A stretch of 64,000 bases of DNA from Aequorivita sp. HC6-5. Its GTDB lineage: Bacteria > Bacteroidota > Bacteroidia > Flavobacteriales > Flavobacteriaceae. The notes below the pieces were generated by a model that saw only the letters and a list, made by a program, of their open reading frames with translations, ran no database searches and was not told where the DNA came from. The stretch spans positions 248,001-312,000 of the forward strand of contig CAJJCS010000002.1 of assembly GCA_905182755.1 (NCBI GenBank). Reading direction: 5' to 3'. This document shows positions 39,003 to 49,466 of the stretch, piece after piece. A program made the position numbers and the translations under genes. The stretch's first letter is position 1; each line of letters begins with the position of its first letter.

Positions 39003-40358
39003 ATGAGAATCCATTTCATAGCCATTGGCGGCAGTGCCATGCATAATTTAGCCATAGCATTACATAATAAAGGCGAACAGGTCACGGGAAGCGATGACGA
39101 GATTTTTGATCCTTCCAGGTCAAGATTGGCAGCCAAAGGTTTACTGCCCGAGCAGTATGGTTGGTTTGAAGATAACATCTCATCAGATATTGATGCGGTT
39201 ATCTTGGGTATGCACGCCAAACAAGATAACATCGAGCTGCTTCGCGCTAAAGCGTTAGGGCTTACCATCTATAGTTATCCAGAGTTTTTATATGAACAGT
39301 CCAAAAATAAAACCCGCGTAGTTATTGGAGGATCTCATGGTAAAACAACCATAACTTCTATGATTTTGCATGTAATGCATTACCATGACAAAGAAGTAGA
39401 TTACATGGTAGGGGCTCAATTAGAGGGTTTTGACACCATGGTGCATCTTACAAAAGAGAATGATTTTATTGTACTAGAAGGAGATGAGTATTTGTCATCT
39501 GCCATAGATAGACGGCCAAAATTTCATTTATACAAACCCAATATAGCTTTGTTGAGCGGTATTGCCTGGGATCACATCAACGTATTTCCAACCTTTGACA
39601 ATTATGTGGAGCAATTTCGTATTTTTCTATCCCAGATCACTCATGGTGGAGCCATAGTTTATAATCAAGAAGATATAGAGGTTAAACAGGTAGTGGAAAC
39701 AGCCCAAAATCAAATTAAAAAATATCCCTACCAAACACCCCGATTTAGTGTTAATAATGGTGACACACTTCTAGATACAGAAGATGGGCCAATGCCTATC
39801 GAAGTCTTTGGAAAACATAATTTAAATAACCTAGAGGGTGCTCGTTGGATTTGCCAACTTATGGGAGTGCAACAAGAAGATTTCTATGAGGCTATTGCAA
39901 CATTTAAAGGTGCAAGTAAACGTTTAGAGAAAATTGGACAGGGCCCTACAAGTATAGCTTATAAAGATTTTGCGCATTCGCCAAGTAAAGTAAGGGCAAC
40001 CACCCAGGCCTTAAAAAGCCAGTATCCTGAGCGTAGTTTGTTGGCATGTTTGGAGTTGCATACGTATAGTAGTTTAAATCCAGAATTTCTCTCTGAATAT
40101 AAAGGTGCCCTTGATGGTGCAGATAAAGCGGTCGTTTTTTATTCCCCAAATGCAGTAAAAATAAAAAAGTTAGATGCAGTTTCTAGCTCTCAAATTTTAA
40201 AGGCTTTTCAAAGAGAAGACCTAGTTGTCTTTACAGATCCAGGTGCCTTTCAAGACTATTTATTTGAGCAAGATTTTACTGACACCTCTTTACTGCTTAT
40301 GAGTAGTGGAAATTATGGCGGTTTAGATTTTGAGAAAGTCAAAGAAATTTTAAAATAA
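39003..40358 (+). CDS. mpl: UDP-N-acetylmuramate:L-alanyl-gamma-D-glutamyl-meso-diaminopimelate ligase
   Basis: MRIHFIAIGGSAMHNLAIAL, VIGGSHGKTTITSMILHVM, KDFAHSPSKVRATTQAL, HTYSSLN. Confidence 0.92.
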   Translation: MRIHFIAIGGSAMHNLAIALHNKGEQVTGSDDEIFDPSRSRLAAKGLLPEQYGWFEDNISSDIDAVILGMHAKQDNIELLRAKALGLTIYSYPEFLYEQSKNKTRVVIGGSHGKTTITSMILHVMHYHDKEVDYMVGAQLEGFDTMVHLTKENDFIVLEGDEYLSSAIDRRPKFHLYKPNIALLSGIAWDHINVFPTFDNYVEQFRIFLSQITHGGAIVYNQEDIEVKQVVETAQNQIKKYPYQTPRFSVNNGDTLLDTEDGPMPIEVFGKHNLNNLEGARWICQLMGVQQEDFYEAIATFKGASKRLEKIGQGPTSIAYKDFAHSPSKVRATTQALKSQYPERSLLACLELHTYSSLNPEFLSEYKGALDGADKAVVFYSPNAVKIKKLDAVSSSQILKAFQREDLVVFTDPGAFQDYLFEQDFTDTSLLLMSSGNYGGLDFEKVKEILK

Positions 40359-40407
40359 GTAGGGATGTAAAGTCCTTACAAGAGTTTGTCACATTAACTA
40401 TATAAAA

Positions 40408-41568
40408 TTGAGTAAAGAATCATCACCCCAAGAGTCAGGTTACATCGGTAAGCTAGAGAAAGAGATAGCTAGCTTGCAAGAAAAGCTACGAATTAGTGAA
40501 ACTAATTTTGGTTTTTTGTATGATGATAACCCCGTTATGCATGCCACAATAAACCCATTAACAGGATATATTGTTAATTGTAATAGTATGCTTGTGTCTA
40601 ATCTTGGACACAAAAATAAAAAAGCAATTCTTGGCACTCATGTCTCAAAAATATTTACAGAGAAATCGAGCGTCAAAATTGTTACGCTTTTAGATGCATT
40701 TTTAAACAAAGGTCCTATCTCTAGTGAAGAAGTTACCTTAAAGACAAAAAAAGGGAAGAGAATTCAAGCAATTTTAAATTCAAGAGCAATTTATAACAAG
40801 GCGGGTATTGTTGTAAAATCAATATTCACACTGGTAGATATTTCAGAAATTAAAAAAGCACAACGCAAGGCTAAAAATAAAAAAGAAGATTTAGAAAGAG
40901 TCAATAAAGATCTTGAGCAGTTTGTATCTATTTGTTCTCATGACTTGCAGGAGCCTTTGGCTACAATTAGGTTTAGTAGTGATTTTTTGATGCAAAAATT
41001 TACAGATGAACTTTCTCCAAAGGGCAAAGAGTATATTGGGTATATTCATGAAGCCTCAGGAAGAATGGCCGAGCAAATAAAAGGCTTATTAGAACATAGC
41101 CGCATAGGTAGAGATTTAAAAATAACAAAGGTAGACGTGCAAGAGCAGCTTGAGGTTGCAAAGTATGATCTTAAGAAGCGAATTCAAGAAACCAATGCAA
41201 CTATCATTTCTGAAAAATTACCTAAAATAAAGGGCTATAAGGTAGAGTTGCGTTTATTGTTTCAAAACTTATTGAGTAACGCCCTTAAATATGCTAAAAA
41301 ACAGGTTGCTCCCATTATTACTATTGCCGCAAAAGAAGAAGAAGATTTTTGGGTTTTTTCTGTTGCAGATAATGGTATTGGAATTAAGCAGGAGGATATA
41401 GAAGATCTTTTTACTATTTTTTCTCGTGTACCTACTCAGCAAAAGCAGGAGGGAAGCGGGGTTGGTCTTGCTCACGCCGAGAAAATTGTTAAACTTCATG
41501 AGGGTGTTATATGGGTAGAATCTCAATTTGGAGAGGGGAGTACCTTTTATTTTAAAATCAAAAAATAA
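40408..41568 (+). CDS. PAS domain-containing sensor histidine kinase
   Basis: PAS-like N-terminus; H box FVSICSHDLQEPLATIRFSSDFLM; N box LFQNLLSNALKYAKK; G boxes VADNGIGIKQEDIEDLF, GSGVGLAHAEKIVKLHEG; TTG start. Confidence 0.9.
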   Translation: MSKESSPQESGYIGKLEKEIASLQEKLRISETNFGFLYDDNPVMHATINPLTGYIVNCNSMLVSNLGHKNKKAILGTHVSKIFTEKSSVKIVTLLDAFLNKGPISSEEVTLKTKKGKRIQAILNSRAIYNKAGIVVKSIFTLVDISEIKKAQRKAKNKKEDLERVNKDLEQFVSICSHDLQEPLATIRFSSDFLMQKFTDELSPKGKEYIGYIHEASGRMAEQIKGLLEHSRIGRDLKITKVDVQEQLEVAKYDLKKRIQETNATIISEKLPKIKGYKVELRLLFQNLLSNALKYAKKQVAPIITIAAKEEEDFWVFSVADNGIGIKQEDIEDLFTIFSRVPTQQKQEGSGVGLAHAEKIVKLHEGVIWVESQFGEGSTFYFKIKK

Positions 41569-41640
41569 CAAACCAAATTATCCTATATTTGAATTGTATA
41601 CGGTATAGATACTGGTATACTTTTTAGGTTATATTTCTAT

Positions 41641-42927
41641 ATGCTACTTATTTTCACCAAACAAATCACCCCAAGAATTTCGTATGTATTTAAACATATT
41701 TGTACCCGTATTTTGGGTGTCAAAGTTGGTTTTACCGCTGAAATTGAGTCGTTTTTAGCTCATAAAGGTCCAAAGGCCTCCTATGGAAAACAGCCCCTGG
41801 GTAATGAACTTTTTTTTCAAAGTCATGGACTACTTACCCAACAGGGTATTGAAAGTGTAGATATTAATGTGCGAGACTGGGAAGCAACCAAGTGTTTCTT
41901 TGCAGTTAGTGATAAAAGCGCCATACCTTTTGATATTTTCTCGGCTGCGTTTTATTTGCTTAGTAGGTATGAAGAGTATTTACCTCATGTAAAAGATCAT
42001 TTAGGAAGATTTTCTGCATCAGAGAGTTTGGGCTTTAAATACAACTTTTTAGACAGCCCAGTGATTGATATTTGGAGCTATAAACTAAAGGTGCTGTTAC
42101 AGCAAACATTTACGCAGCTGTTATTTCCAAAAAAACAAACTACGGTGCACAGTTTGATAAATGCACAAGTTGCATATGCTTTTCTAAATAAAGGGATATT
42201 TAGATCCTTTATTGGTTTTGCTTCAGATCTTTTTAGACTTAGATTAAAACAGTTTGTACTTCGCTGTAAAGTTGTTATTGGCTTAGAAAAAGACCCCTAC
42301 GACAGCTATAAGTGGATACTAGATGTAACCAAAAAAAGCAGTATGAAACTTACTGTGTTTTTTTTATTGGGAGAAGCAGTTGCTTTTCACGAGACTATAA
42401 ATACCCAGAAGCAAAAGTTTAAGATGCTTATTAAGTATGTCGCAGACTACAAAGAAGTAGGGCTTTTAGTTTCTCTAAGAGCATTAACGAATCCAGATTT
42501 TCTAAAAACCGAAAAAACAACACTTGAACATATTATAAATAGAACAATTCAAAGCAGTCAAAACAGTAATTTACTTATTGGCCTTCCAGAAATTTATAGA
42601 AATCTAGTTGCGCTAGAAATAAAGAAAGATTATACCATGGTGTATGAAAACCAACCTGGCTTTAGAGCAGGAACCTGCACCCCTTTTTTGTTCTATGACT
42701 TAGATTACGAAATCATCACTCCTCTGGCCATACAGCCCATTGCTTGTACTACGCAAGGATTTTTGAAATTAAGCCCTAAGGATACTGCCTTAAAAATTGC
42801 TCAGATGTTTGGTAAAGTACAAAGCGTTAACGGTACCTTTTCTGTGCTATTTTCAAACAAAGATTTTTCTGCAGACCCTAACAATAAACTATGGCGTTCT
42901 CTTTTTTCTGAAACTTTAATCTCATGA
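41641..42927 (+). CDS. Polysaccharide deacetylase family-like protein with an N-terminal flavobacterial domain
   Basis: KCFFAVSDKSAIPFDIFSAAFYLLSRYEEYLPHVKDHLGRF, DPYDSYKWILDVTKKSSMKLTVFFLLGE. Confidence 0.65.
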   Translation: MLLIFTKQITPRISYVFKHICTRILGVKVGFTAEIESFLAHKGPKASYGKQPLGNELFFQSHGLLTQQGIESVDINVRDWEATKCFFAVSDKSAIPFDIFSAAFYLLSRYEEYLPHVKDHLGRFSASESLGFKYNFLDSPVIDIWSYKLKVLLQQTFTQLLFPKKQTTVHSLINAQVAYAFLNKGIFRSFIGFASDLFRLRLKQFVLRCKVVIGLEKDPYDSYKWILDVTKKSSMKLTVFFLLGEAVAFHETINTQKQKFKMLIKYVADYKEVGLLVSLRALTNPDFLKTEKTTLEHIINRTIQSSQNSNLLIGLPEIYRNLVALEIKKDYTMVYENQPGFRAGTCTPFLFYDLDYEIITPLAIQPIACTTQGFLKLSPKDTALKIAQMFGKVQSVNGTFSVLFSNKDFSADPNNKLWRSLFSETLIS

Positions 42928-43614
42928 TAAAACCAACAATAACCGATGTCTTTTTTGACTTAGACCACACCCTTTGGGATTTTGATAGAAATTCTGCACT
43001 GGCCCTTGACCGTGTATTTCAGAGATTTTCTGTTGGTGTTCCTCTAGCTTCATTTTTAAAAGTATATGAACCTATAAATTTCAGCTATTGGCGGGAGTTT
43101 AGAGAAGAGCGTGTTACCAAAACTCAACTGCGCAGAGGCAGACTCATTGATAGTTTTAGTGAACTAGGAGTAACCTATGATATGCACATCATTGATGGTA
43201 TGAGTGAAGCATATATTGAAGAGTTGCCCAATAATAATTATTTGTTTGACGGGACTTTTGAGCTACTTGGGTATTTAAAAGAAAAATATACACTACACAT
43301 TATAACCAACGGGTTTTCTCAGGTACAGTTCATTAAACTTAAAAAAAGTAAGTTAGCTCCCTTTTTTGCCACAGTAACCAGCTCTGAGGAGGTAGGTGTA
43401 AAAAAACCAAACCCTTTGGTGTTTACAACAGCCTTAGCAAAGGCCGGAGGTTTCTGCTCAATCAAGTATTATGATTGGAGACACCTTTGATGCAGATATC
43501 CTAGGGGCAGAGGGTGTAGGGATGGACACTATATTTTTTAATTATAGAAACGAAATTCCCAAAAATGGATATAAAGTTGTAGATTACTTGTTAGAGATTA
43601 AGGATTTATTGTAA
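42924..43614 (+). pseudogene. YjjG-type HAD phosphatase, interrupted by a +1 frame change
   Basis: DVFFDLDHTLWDFDRNS; HIITNGFSQVQFIKL; frame lost at about 43450; other frame resumes MIGDTFDADILGAEGVGMDTIFFNYRNEIP. Confidence 0.85.
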
Positions 43615-43788
43615 AACAATAATTATACTCTAAAGAAAAAAATTCATCCTCATCTAGAGGTTTTTTGAAAACAAGTATATATGTAATCTAGGTTACTGCA
43701 GTTGTTTTCATTTCTTATTACTATTACATTGCACCCTTAATAGACTTTTTATGCCAGAAAAACGTTTATTTAATATACCCTAGCCGCC

Positions 43789-44340
43789 ATGGATCTTAAA
43801 ACCGCCAAATTATTTTTTTTACTCACTAGTATGCTGCTCTGCGTTTCTTGTTTTGATGGCACCGATTTTGATCAAGCAAACGAGGTTGTGCTAACACCAG
43901 AAATTGAACTTGATTTAATTTATTTTAATTTGGAGGCGTCTAATTTTTATGATTACGCAAACAATACAGAGGTCTTGGTTGTGGAGGACACCACAGATTT
44001 AGATTTTCTAGGTGGAAGCGATATTAATGATATTTTAAAAGGAGCAGATTTCTTTTTTAAATTTACAAACAGCATTGCAAGAGGCTTTAACGTCTCTTTT
44101 GATTTTTTGAGTCAGGACAATGTCTCTAAGTATTTAATGCAAACAACTGTGGCTCCTGGAAGTGAAGACAACCCAGTTGTGAGCTATTTTGTGCAATCCT
44201 TAGATGAGTTGCAAATTAAGGAGCTAACAAAGGCAAAAAAGGTTTTGGTTACAGTAACCATACCTTCTTCTTCTCAAGATTTAACAGGGGTTTTGAATTT
44301 ACAGTCTAAAACCACCTATTATTTGCAAATAGAGCAATAA
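43789..44340 (+). CDS. Hypothetical lipoprotein
   Basis: Lipobox MLLCVSCFDG; upstream of DUF5723-like gene. Confidence 0.6.
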   Translation: MDLKTAKLFFLLTSMLLCVSCFDGTDFDQANEVVLTPEIELDLIYFNLEASNFYDYANNTEVLVVEDTTDLDFLGGSDINDILKGADFFFKFTNSIARGFNVSFDFLSQDNVSKYLMQTTVAPGSEDNPVVSYFVQSLDELQIKELTKAKKVLVTVTIPSSSQDLTGVLNLQSKTTYYLQIEQ

Positions 44341-44349
44341 TAAAATGTA

Positions 44350-45762
44350 ATGAAAAAACTTCTTTTTATTTATTTAGCTTTTGGACTATCCGTTGCTGTT
44401 TCTCAAAACAAGCAACTGCTCTATAATTGGGAGGTAACCCCTCAAACCCTTATGCTTAATCCAGGTGCTTTGGTTACAAATCAGTTTCATGCTGGTATCC
44501 CTTTAGCGTCTCAATTTCATATAAATGTTGGTTCTTCTGGAGTTTCTGTATTTGATATTTTTGCAGATGATGGGGTAGACATCAACACCAAAATTTCAAA
44601 TACAATCTCTAGGTTAAGCTCACGAGATTTTTTTACTGTGAATCAGCAATTAGATGTGTTAAACTTTGGTTGGCTATCCAAGGGTTTAGAGCCTATGTAC
44701 TTCTCTGGCGGAATGTATCAAGAACTTGATGCCATTGCCTATTTTCCTAAAGATATAGCAATTTTGGCCTGGGAGGGCAATAGAGAATATATTGGGAAAG
44801 CCTATGATTTTAATGATATAAGTGCTCGTGCAGATTTGTTAACTGTGTATCATTTTGGGGTGAATAAACAAGTTTCAAAAAAACTAACTGCAGGAGTTCG
44901 CCTTAAACTTTATTCTAGTTTGATTAGCGTAAGTAGTACAAGGAATAAAGGAGCATTTAAAACAACAGTTAGAGAGGGTAGCGCTAATATTTATGAGCAC
45001 ACAGTTACAGATTTGGATGTTGAGGTAAGAACCTCTGGATTTATATCATTAGATGGTTTAGAACAATCTCAAGTACGTAAAAAATTACTTGGCCGAGCTT
45101 TACTTGGCGGTAATCTTGGCATTGGTATAGATGCTGGTATAACTTACCAGTTTGACAACGAGCTTTCTTTAACCGCCTCTGTGCTTGATCTTGGTGCTAT
45201 TTTTCACACCAAAGACACAGAACTTTACAAGGCCAAAGGAGATTATACTCTAGATGGTATTGAGCTTATTTTTCCTGAACTAGAAAATGGAGAACCTACC
45301 ATACCGTATTATGATAATCTAGAAGATGACATTACCCGAGAAATTCCTGTTGACACACTCAATACAGGATATACACAACTACGACCCACAAAAATAAATG
45401 CTGCATTACATTATGATTTTGGCAGATTTGTTGGCGATAATGGAGGGTGTAACTGTAAAAATAATGGCACAAAACAAAAGCGAGTTTCCCAGGCAGGGGT
45501 GCAATACTATAGTATATTTAGGCCTCGAGGACTTCAACTGGCTGGTACATTGTATTACACAAGAAGATTTGGCAACACTCTCTCTATAAAAACAACCTAT
45601 ACTCTAGACAGCTATTCTGCCAAAAATATTGGAGCTGGGATGTTTTTAAATATAGCAGGCGTAAATTTGTTTTTAGCAGCAGATAACCTCCTGCAGATGT
45701 CAAATCTTGCAAAGGCAAATAGTGTATCTTTACAAGTAGGATTAAACTATATATTAAATTAA
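44350..45762 (+). CDS. DUF5723-like outer membrane protein
   Basis: Signal peptide; NPGALVTNQFHAGIPLASQFHINVGSSGVSVFDIF; beta-barrel-like; C-terminal LQVGLNYILN. Confidence 0.7.
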   Translation: MKKLLFIYLAFGLSVAVSQNKQLLYNWEVTPQTLMLNPGALVTNQFHAGIPLASQFHINVGSSGVSVFDIFADDGVDINTKISNTISRLSSRDFFTVNQQLDVLNFGWLSKGLEPMYFSGGMYQELDAIAYFPKDIAILAWEGNREYIGKAYDFNDISARADLLTVYHFGVNKQVSKKLTAGVRLKLYSSLISVSSTRNKGAFKTTVREGSANIYEHTVTDLDVEVRTSGFISLDGLEQSQVRKKLLGRALLGGNLGIGIDAGITYQFDNELSLTASVLDLGAIFHTKDTELYKAKGDYTLDGIELIFPELENGEPTIPYYDNLEDDITREIPVDTLNTGYTQLRPTKINAALHYDFGRFVGDNGGCNCKNNGTKQKRVSQAGVQYYSIFRPRGLQLAGTLYYTRRFGNTLSIKTTYTLDSYSAKNIGAGMFLNIAGVNLFLAADNLLQMSNLAKANSVSLQVGLNYILN

Positions 45763-46523
45763 TGATGAAACACCTTTTTTTAACCCTAGTTATTATAGTA
45801 ACATGTTCCAATCTTTCTCTGGCCCAAAAGACTTTGAGCGATTATAGTTTTGTGGTTGTGCCAGATGAATTTGAATTTTTATCTAAAGCCAATCAGTATC
45901 AATTAAACGATATGGCTAAATATTATCTAACTAAAAATGGTTTTAACACCTATTATTTTAGTGAATTACCTAGTGTAGATAATTGTGATGGATTATGGGC
46001 AGATGTAGAGTCTATTGCTGGATTTACAAGGACTAAGATCTTGGTTGTTTTAAAAGACTGCAAAGGCATTGAAGTATATAGATCAGAACCAGGTGCTAGC
46101 AAGCAAAAAGAGTATAAAAAATCTTACCAAGATGCTTTGCGTAAAGCGTTTTTGAGCTTTGAAGAGCTTGATGTACAACAAAAAGCAGTAGTGGTAAGAC
46201 CTAGCGCTTCTGATGTGTCTAGTCAGGAAGCTTCTGTAGTTATTGCGCCATTAGAGTCTAAAAGTAATACAGGACCAGTAAATAAGTTTAACGCTTACAC
46301 CTATGATGCAAAGTCATACCTTTTAAAGAAGGTTGAGGGAGGCTATAGTATGTATGATGCCTCTGGGGCAGATTTAATTTTAAAGGGAACTATTGAGGAT
46401 TCTGAAAATGGCTATAGGGCTATGGTCTTTGACGCTAATTACCAGGGGTATTTCCTTGAAAATAATGATTTGAAGCTAGTTGATGAAGATGGGAGATCCA
46501 TTACATTAATTTTTCAGAATTAA
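45762..46523 (+). CDS. Hypothetical secreted protein
   Basis: Signal peptide MMKHLFLTLVIIVTCSNLSLAQ; 253 aa; overlaps stop of preceding gene. Confidence 0.6.
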   Translation: MMKHLFLTLVIIVTCSNLSLAQKTLSDYSFVVVPDEFEFLSKANQYQLNDMAKYYLTKNGFNTYYFSELPSVDNCDGLWADVESIAGFTRTKILVVLKDCKGIEVYRSEPGASKQKEYKKSYQDALRKAFLSFEELDVQQKAVVVRPSASDVSSQEASVVIAPLESKSNTGPVNKFNAYTYDAKSYLLKKVEGGYSMYDASGADLILKGTIEDSENGYRAMVFDANYQGYFLENNDLKLVDEDGRSITLIFQN

Positions 46524-47818
46524 AAATCATATTTATCTTTCCATAGACTTTTTAAATAGGTCTTTAATTGATTTTCTTTTCCATTATTACCAGGTTGGTA
46601 CAATGTGGTGCCACTAATTTCTTTAGGTAAAAACTCATGAGCCACAAAAGCATTCTCATAATCATGAGCATATGCGTAGTTGTCTCCATACCCTAATTCT
46701 TTCATTAGTTTTGTGGGCGCATTTCTAATAGAAAAAGGCACAGATAGATCACCAGATTGCTTAACGAGTTGTTGTGCTTTTTTAATAGCAAGATAACTAG
46801 CATTACTCTTTGCAGAACTTGCAAGGTATATGGCGCATTGGCTTAAAATAATACTAGACTCTGGAAAACCAATCGAGGTTACAGATTGAAATGTTGCGTT
46901 AGCAAGTAAAAGTGCATTCGGGTTTGCATTTCCAATATCTTCACTGGCAAGAATGACTAACCTTCTTGCAATAAATTTTATATCCTCGCCTCCTTCTATC
47001 ATTCTAGAGAGCCAGTAGACAGCTGCATTTGGATCACTACCGCGTATTGATTTAATAAATGCCGAAACAATATCATAGTGCTGATCTCCAGTTTTATCAT
47101 ACAACACCGTATTTTTTTGCACCTTATGCTGTACCATTTGGTTGGTGATAACCACTTTTTGTTTTTCATCACTTTGCACCTCAGATATTTCAGAAATGAC
47201 CACCAATTCTAAAATATTGAGTAGTTTTCTTGCATCACCTCCAGATAATTTTAAAATGGCCTGTGTTTCTTGCAATTCAATATCATATTTTGATAATACG
47301 GTATCTATTTCTATAGCACGTTTTAAAAGCGCTTCAAGATCTTTTTTAGAAAATGAGTTTAACACATATACTTGACACCTTGAGAGTAGGGCAGGTATAA
47401 CCTCAAAACTTGGGTTTTCTGTAGTGGCGCCAATAAGGGTGATCAATCCTTTTTCTACAGCACTTAGCAGGGAGTCTTGTTGAGATTTACTAAAGCGATG
47501 AATTTCATCTATAAAAAGTATGGGGTTTTTTGTGGTAAACAACCCGTCAGCTTTTTTTGCTTTTTCAATAATTTCTCTTACCGCAGCAACTCCACTATCA
47601 ATGGCGCTTAATTGGTAGAAAGGCCTTTCTGACTCAGATGCTATGATAGTCGCTAAAGTTGTTTTACCAATACCAGGAGGTCCCCAAAATAACATAGAGG
47701 GTATCATACCGCTTTGTAGTTGTTTTGTGAGTGCTCCAGTCTCACCAACTAGATGTTGCTGGCTTAGATAACCCTGGAGTGTCTTTGGCCGTATTCTTTC
47801 TGCAAGTGGAATATTCAT
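46520..47818 (-). CDS. rarA: Replication-associated recombination protein A (MgsA/WRNIP1 AAA+ ATPase)
   Basis: [69 protein letters not shown]. Confidence 0.96.
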   Translation of the reverse strand: MNIPLAERIRPKTLQGYLSQQHLVGETGALTKQLQSGMIPSMLFWGPPGIGKTTLATIIASESERPFYQLSAIDSGVAAVREIIEKAKKADGLFTTKNPILFIDEIHRFSKSQQDSLLSAVEKGLITLIGATTENPSFEVIPALLSRCQVYVLNSFSKKDLEALLKRAIEIDTVLSKYDIELQETQAILKLSGGDARKLLNILELVVISEISEVQSDEKQKVVITNQMVQHKVQKNTVLYDKTGDQHYDIVSAFIKSIRGSDPNAAVYWLSRMIEGGEDIKFIARRLVILASEDIGNANPNALLLANATFQSVTSIGFPESSIILSQCAIYLASSAKSNASYLAIKKAQQLVKQSGDLSVPFSIRNAPTKLMKELGYGDNYAYAHDYENAFVAHEFLPKEISGTTLYQPGNNGKENQLKTYLKSLWKDKYDF

Positions 47819-47904
47819 TTTATAAAGTTACATTTTTAATTTAGCTATTAAACTGACAATTTATCATATTCAAAGTTTTGGATTTGTTTTTGCTATATTG
47901 AGGT

Positions 47905-48657
47905 ATGGTCAAAACACAAAAATTGTATTTCTCTCCTGATGTAGTGCTTTATCCTCTGCTATTTGTGATAATCATGTGGCTGGTGTTTTGGTTTGAAATT
48001 AGGTTTGGTGAAGATTTTACTCCCTATGGTATACACCCAGGTAAGGTGGAGGGCATAAGAGGTGTGTTGTTTGGCCCTTTTATACACGGTAATTTAAAGC
48101 ATCTGTTCAACAATAGTATCCCTATGTTAGTGTTGGGTACTGCACTTTTTTATTTTTATCGCCCTTTGCGTTGGCAAGTGTTTATTTTGGGTTTTGTTAT
48201 TACGGGTCTTATAACTTGGGCTATTGGCCGCCCTGCAAACCATATTGGCGCTAGTGGGATTGTTTATTTATTGGCTTCTTTTTTATTCTTTAAAGGAATT
48301 ATCTCAAAGCAATACCAACTTACGGCACTTTCTTTTGCGGTTGTATTTGTGTATGGTAGTTTGCTTTGGTATGTATTCCCTTTAGATACCCATATATCTT
48401 GGGAAGGACATTTATCTGGTTTTGGGGTTGGTTTGTTATTGGCTTTTTTATATAAGGGTAAAGCCACAGTCACCAATAAAAAATTTGATTGGGAAGCTGA
48501 AGATTACCTGCCGGAGAATGACCCTTTTATGCAGCAATTTGATGCAGATGGAAATTTTATTGAAATCAAACAAACCCCAGATGACCAGCAACTAAGTACT
48601 ACATCAAAAAATGATGTAGGTGTTGTTTACACTATTGTGAAACAAAAAAAAGAGTAG
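47905..48657 (+). CDS. Rhomboid family intramembrane serine protease
   Basis: FIHGNLKHLFNNSIPMLVLG, NHIGASGIVYLLASFLF, SWEGHLSGFGVG. Confidence 0.93.
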   Translation: MVKTQKLYFSPDVVLYPLLFVIIMWLVFWFEIRFGEDFTPYGIHPGKVEGIRGVLFGPFIHGNLKHLFNNSIPMLVLGTALFYFYRPLRWQVFILGFVITGLITWAIGRPANHIGASGIVYLLASFLFFKGIISKQYQLTALSFAVVFVYGSLLWYVFPLDTHISWEGHLSGFGVGLLLAFLYKGKATVTNKKFDWEAEDYLPENDPFMQQFDADGNFIEIKQTPDDQQLSTTSKNDVGVVYTIVKQKKE

Positions 48658-48663
48658 GTTTTT

Positions 48664-49401
48664 TTACTTTGATCGTTGACGCACTACCTCATATAATAAA
48701 GCACCACAAGCAACAGATACATTTAATGAGTTAATAACACCTAGTAGGGGTAATGAAGCTTTTTTATCTACGATAGAAAGCACAGATTTTGAAACTCCAA
48801 GACCTTCAGATCCCATAACAATTGCCATAGGTTCATTTAATTCTAGATTGTATATAGTGTCTTGTGTCTTTTCTGTGGCAGCAATGGTTGTGATACCACT
48901 TCCTTGAAGGTAATAAATAGCATCTTTAATATGGTCTACTTTACAGATTGGGATATTAAATATAGCTCCTGCAGAAGTTTTAACAGTATCTCCACTTACA
49001 GGTGCTCCTCCCTTTTTTTGTATAATAACGCCATCAACTCCTGTACATTCTGCTGTTCTTAGAATGGCACCAAAATTTCTAACATCACTAATCTGGTCTA
49101 GAATTAAAAACAAAGGTTTTTTTTCGCTTTCTAGTACCGCCTCTACCATGGTCTCTAACCCAACAAATTCTATGGGAGAACTTATTAAAATAATTCCTTG
49201 GTGGTTGCTACGGCATAGTTTCTCCATCTTTTCAAGAGGGACATAGGAGATTGTAGTGTTTAATGCCTCAAGATCTGCCACAATAGCGTCAATCTTAGGG
49301 CTTTGAAGTCCTTTTTGGACATATGCCTTGTCTATGGTTTGTTTAGCCTTTAAAGCCTCTATAACAGGGTAAATTCCAAATAATAATGTCTCTTTCTTCA
49401 T
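48664..49401 (-). CDS. rlmB: 23S rRNA (guanosine(2251)-2'-O)-methyltransferase RlmB family
   Basis: LFGIYPVIEALKAKQTIDKAYVQ, LDQISDVRNFGAILRTAECTGVDGVII, MGSEGLGVSKSVL, SLNVSVACGALLYE. Confidence 0.93.
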   Translation of the reverse strand: MKKETLLFGIYPVIEALKAKQTIDKAYVQKGLQSPKIDAIVADLEALNTTISYVPLEKMEKLCRSNHQGIILISSPIEFVGLETMVEAVLESEKKPLFLILDQISDVRNFGAILRTAECTGVDGVIIQKKGGAPVSGDTVKTSAGAIFNIPICKVDHIKDAIYYLQGSGITTIAATEKTQDTIYNLELNEPMAIVMGSEGLGVSKSVLSIVDKKASLPLLGVINSLNVSVACGALLYEVVRQRSK

Positions 49402-49412
49402 TGTGCAAAAAT

Positions 49413-49443
49413 AAAAAACCATCCTTAGAAAAGGATGGTTTTT
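49413..49443 (-). terminator. Intrinsic terminator after the SusCD-lipoprotein cluster
   Basis: AAAACCATCCTT-AGAA-AAGGATGGTTTT, T run on minus strand. Confidence 0.75.
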
Positions 49444-49466
49444 AAAATATATTAACTAATTATTTA

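Noticed and set aside
43480-43500. prfB-like CTT TGA +1 site at the end of the HAD ORF
   Set aside because: Shifting there would skip the conserved MIGDTF motif, so the true break must lie upstream at about 43450.
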